Positions 61,443 to 64,000 of a DNA stretch of 64,000 nt are shown piece after piece (within the stretch, counting starts at the first letter, position 1; each line of letters starts with the position of its first letter). The position numbers and the translations under genes were made by a program. The notes below the pieces were generated by a model, which saw only the letters and a list, made by a program, of their open reading frames with translations, made no database searches and was not told where the DNA came from. The stretch lies in assembly GCA_002422315.1 (NCBI GenBank), contig DIUJ01000049.1:80612-144611 (forward strand). The letters are read 5' to 3'. The stretch is from Bacteroidetes bacterium UBA6161 (lineage in GTDB: Bacteria; Bacteroidota; Bacteroidia; NS11-12g; UBA955).

Positions 61443-61705
61443 TGATTTTTCGTTTTACTTTTTCTAGTCCAGTTGTTACAAATTCTATTCAAATCCTTGT
61501 TTATAAGCTGTTAATCGAATTTACAAGTACAAACATAGAATATTTTCTGAATAAAATACAACAAAATTCGGGTTTTGAAAAAAAATAACTACTAACAGTC
61601 AAAGGGTTGTAAGTATATTTATTGGCTGTATTAAGTTTTCCTTTGCTATTCACAAAAAGTGAATAAGAATAATTAAAGTCATGGGAAAGGTATGCTTCTA
61701 AGTAT

Positions 61706-61713
61706 TATTTTTG
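61706..61713 (+). promoter_or_regulatory. -7 box of the PLP acyltransferase gene
   Basis: TATTTTTG matches TAnnTTTG. A possible TTG start at 61711 lies inside it, so translation should start at ATG 61732. The 289-base gap before it (61443-61731) shows nothing else. Confidence 0.5.
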
Positions 61714-61731
61714 CGCAAATCTCAACAATAC

Positions 61732-62988
61732 ATGAAAGATATTTTTGTAAAACTACAAGAAAACATGGGGCCTTTGGGAAGGCACCACAAAGAGGCGCAT
61801 GGATATTTTACTTTTCCAAAATTAGAAGGTGAAATTTCCAATAGAATGGTTTTTAGAGGAAAAGAAAAATTAGTTTGGAGTTTGAATAATTATTTGGGCC
61901 TAGCAAATCACCCGGAAGTACGCAAAGCCGATGCCGATGCTAGTGCTCAATATGGATTGGCTCTGCCTATGGGGGCTCGTATGATGAGTGGTAATTCTAA
62001 CAACCACGAACAATTGGAAGCAGATTTAGCTTCTTTTGTACACAAAGAAGATTGCGTACTGTTAAATTTTGGTTACCAAGGAGTTGTATCTATTATAGAT
62101 GCTGTTGTAGATAGGCACGATGTTATCGTATATGATGCAGAATCTCATGCCTGTATTATAGACGGGGTTAGACTTCATGCCGGCAAACGTTTTGTTTTTG
62201 CGCACAACAATGTAGAAAACTTAGAAAAACAACTACAAAGGGCAAATAGACTCGTAGCCCAAACTGGTGGTGGTATATTGGTAATCACCGAAGGAGTATT
62301 TGGTATGAGCGGAAGTCAAGGAAAGTTAAGAGAAATTATAGAATTAAAGCAAAAATATAACTTCCGATTGTTTGTAGACGATGCACACGGTTTTGGAACT
62401 ATGGGTAAAACAGGTGCAGGAACAGGGGAGGAACAAAATTGCCAAGATGGTATTGATTTGTATTTTTCAACTTTTGCAAAATCAATGGCTCTGATAGGCG
62501 CTTTTGTGGCTGGACCAAAATCAATTATGGATTTTCTTCGCTATAATCTTAGGTCTCAGATTTTTGCAAAATCTCTTCCTATGCCTTTGGTAGTAGGAGC
62601 CATAAAACGATTGGAATTACTTAGAACAAAACCCGAACTAAAAGATAAACTTTGGACCATCGTAAAAGCTTTACAAGGTGGACTAAAAGAAGCAGGATTT
62701 AATATTGGTATAACTACCACCCCGGTTACCCCTGTTTTATTGAATGGTACAGTAGAAGAAGCCACACACTTAACCCTTGATTTAAGAGAAAATTACGATA
62801 TATTTTGCTCTATAGTAGTGTATCCTGTAGTGCCTAGAGGGGTAATTATGCTCAGATTAATTCCTACAGCTGCTCATACTTTAGAAGATGTAGCGGAAAC
62901 TATAGAAGCTTTTAAGTCTATTCAATCCAAATTGAAAAATGGAGAATATGCTCATAAAAATGTAATTGCAACCTTGCAAGAAGCTTAA
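61732..62988 (+). CDS. PLP-dependent alpha-oxoamine synthase (SPT/KBL/AONS type)
   Basis: 418 residues from ATG 61732. The family carries an amino acid onto an acyl-CoA with loss of CO2 or the reverse. Landmarks are SLNNYLGLANHPEVRKAD, LPMGARMMSGNSNNHEQLEADL, YDAESHACIIDGVRLH, LFVDDAHGFGTMGKTGAG and the PLP lysine in STFAKSMALIGAFVAGP. Bacteroidota use one member, serine palmitoyltransferase, for sphingolipids. KBL for threonine breakdown is the alternative. The sequence leaves this open. It is followed one base later by a DHFR-like gene. Confidence 0.88.
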   Translation: MKDIFVKLQENMGPLGRHHKEAHGYFTFPKLEGEISNRMVFRGKEKLVWSLNNYLGLANHPEVRKADADASAQYGLALPMGARMMSGNSNNHEQLEADLASFVHKEDCVLLNFGYQGVVSIIDAVVDRHDVIVYDAESHACIIDGVRLHAGKRFVFAHNNVENLEKQLQRANRLVAQTGGGILVITEGVFGMSGSQGKLREIIELKQKYNFRLFVDDAHGFGTMGKTGAGTGEEQNCQDGIDLYFSTFAKSMALIGAFVAGPKSIMDFLRYNLRSQIFAKSLPMPLVVGAIKRLELLRTKPELKDKLWTIVKALQGGLKEAGFNIGITTTPVTPVLLNGTVEEATHLTLDLRENYDIFCSIVVYPVVPRGVIMLRLIPTAAHTLEDVAETIEAFKSIQSKLKNGEYAHKNVIATLQEA

Positions 62989-62989
62989 A

Positions 62990-63532
62990 ATGGGTTTGTC
63001 GCGCAAATGTATTTTATTTGTTGCCATGTCATTGGATGGCTTTATTGCTTCCTCTAACGATTCACTTGATTTTTTAAAATCTATTGAAAAAGAGGGGGAG
63101 GATTATGGTTATAAAGAGTTTATGGATACTATTGATACGGTAGTAATGGGTAGAAGAACATATGAGAAGGTGATGACCCTAGTACCAGAATTTCCTCATG
63201 CTCACTTAAGGTCTTATATAATCACTAAAAATCCCAAGCCTACCGAAGGAAATATGCATTTTTATTCTGGTAATCTTTCTGAACTTATACATAGTTTAAA
63301 AACACAACAAGGCAAGGATATTTTTATAGATGGTGGAGCTATTTTAGCCAATAGTCTGTTTAAAATAAATGCAATAGATGAAATAGTGGTTTCTATTGTT
63401 CCTTTTTTACTCGGAGATGGGGTATCCTTGTTCCAAAATAGTTTACAAAATAAAAATATCGAATTGATATCTTGCAAACACTATAGCACAGGATTGGTTC
63501 AACTACATTATACTATTCCTTCAATTTCCTAA
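62990..63532 (+). CDS. RibD C-terminal/dihydrofolate-reductase-like protein
   Basis: 180 residues from ATG 62990, one base after the previous stop. The upstream ATG (62966) would overlap. LFVAMSLDGFIASSND, DTVVMGRRTYEKVM, SYIITKNP, DIFIDGGAILANSLF and EIVVSIVPFLLGDGVSLF match the DHFR-fold family related to the reductase half of RibD. It probably uses NADPH. Substrate unknown. Confidence 0.88.
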   Translation: MGLSRKCILFVAMSLDGFIASSNDSLDFLKSIEKEGEDYGYKEFMDTIDTVVMGRRTYEKVMTLVPEFPHAHLRSYIITKNPKPTEGNMHFYSGNLSELIHSLKTQQGKDIFIDGGAILANSLFKINAIDEIVVSIVPFLLGDGVSLFQNSLQNKNIELISCKHYSTGLVQLHYTIPSIS

Positions 63533-63535
63533 TTT

Positions 63536-64000
63536 ATGGCAAATTACCCACAAGCGTTTATAGACTTAATGGACCAAAAATTCAAAGAAGAAAAAAATGC
63601 TTTTTGGGAATCCTTAAGTTTAAATGCAAATACTTCCATTAGGTTAAATCCTTTTAAAACCAATGTGATTCCCAAATTAGATCCTGTTGCATGGAACCCC
63701 CAAGGATATTATGTTCCACAAGATACCAAATTTGTTTCTGACCCTTGGTGGCATGCAGGAGCGTATTATGTTCAGGAAGCCTCAAGCATGTTTTTATCGT
63801 ACGCCTTGCAACCTTTTTTAGAGAAATTAAACAATCCCTTGGTTCTAGACCTTTGTGCTGCACCGGGTGGTAAGTCTACTTTATTAGCTACAGAAATATG
63901 GAAAAAAAATGGTTTTTTAGTAGCCAATGAAGTAATGTCTAATAGGATAGGGTCTTTGCAAGAAAATATAAGTAAATGGGGTTTGCCCAATACGGTAGTT
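63536..64000 (+). CDS. rRNA cytosine-C5 methyltransferase (RsmF/NOL1-NOP2-Sun type), cut by the window end
   Basis: The first 155 residues only. MANYPQAFIDLMDQKFKEE opens the protein, SIRLNPFK and GYYVPQDTKFVSDPWWHAGAYYVQEASSM match the lead-in, and VLDLCAAPGGKSTLLA is the SAM motif of this family. EVMSNRIGSLQENISKWG continues the Rossmann core. The catalytic cysteines lie beyond the edge. It would methylate a cytosine in 16S rRNA. It starts 3 bases after the DHFR-like gene. Confidence 0.88.
   Translation, partial: MANYPQAFIDLMDQKFKEEKNAFWESLSLNANTSIRLNPFKTNVIPKLDPVAWNPQGYYVPQDTKFVSDPWWHAGAYYVQEASSMFLSYALQPFLEKLNNPLVLDLCAAPGGKSTLLATEIWKKNGFLVANEVMSNRIGSLQENISKWGLPNTVV

Noticed and set aside
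1..64000. tRNA, rRNA or CRISPR arrays
   Set aside because: No cloverleaf-like segment, rRNA segment or regular repeat-spacer array was seen by eye in the gaps.

Overview
The window comes from a low-GC member of the Bacteroidota. Several features support this. Many proteins end in a type IX secretion (Por) C-terminal sorting domain. Promoters have the Bacteroidota -7 box TAnnTTTG, in some cases with a TTTG -33 box about 20 bases upstream. Shine-Dalgarno sequences are mostly absent. The purH-mreBCD-mrdA block and an AONS/SPT-type PLP acyltransferase also fit. I cannot name a genus. No rRNA, tRNA, CRISPR array, complete insertion sequence or prophage was seen.

Layout. 1-1290 is non-coding and built from a composite tandem repeat of about 585 bases. 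1510-5529 is a same-strand run of five exported proteins: a Cys-rich protein behind a (CT)10 tract, three tandem 804-base paralogues with sorting domains, and a distant fourth paralogue. 5530-5867 holds a cluster of five palindromes. 5868-9663 (minus) is a compact type III polyketide synthase operon (FAD reductase, methyltransferase, T3PKS, UbiA prenyltransferase). 9851-13530 is accessory: a lipoprotein, a Fic AMP-transferase with 10-base operator-like repeats, a MORN-type lipoprotein and a membrane protein, separated by copies of an intergenic repeat of about 80 bases. 13883-18255 is an O-acylation cluster (two SGNH proteins plus an MBOAT), facing a two-component pair (18236-20939).

21348-46750 is mostly housekeeping: purH, mreB-mreC-mreD-mrdA, an EEP nuclease, ppk1, a topoisomerase subunit, an amidase, flavin reductase, peptide transporter, DPP-IV-type peptidase, FAD oxidase, deoxyhypusine-synthase-like enzyme, SulP transporter and small DUF proteins. 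47098-48670 is the most striking locus. A DpnI-type endonuclease, which cuts methylated GATC, is followed by a 67-residue protein and meets a phage-type Dam-like adenine methyltransferase head-on. Directly upstream of DpnI, behind a promoter-like box, lies a 31-codon stump whose start matches the conserved N-terminus of D12-class (Dam/DpnM) GATC methyltransferases. This looks like the scar of replacing a methylating system with a methyl-dependent nuclease.

48764-64000 is mixed: secreted proteins, a GDPD-like lipoprotein, an esterase-cupin-AlkC-bestrophin-SRPBCC-glycosyltransferase run, an AbgT transporter, a decayed MFS fragment, TPR and secreted proteins, a PLP acyltransferase, a DHFR-like reductase, and an rRNA cytosine methyltransferase cut by the window end. 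Functional calls are by recognising motifs and families by eye. No database search was run.
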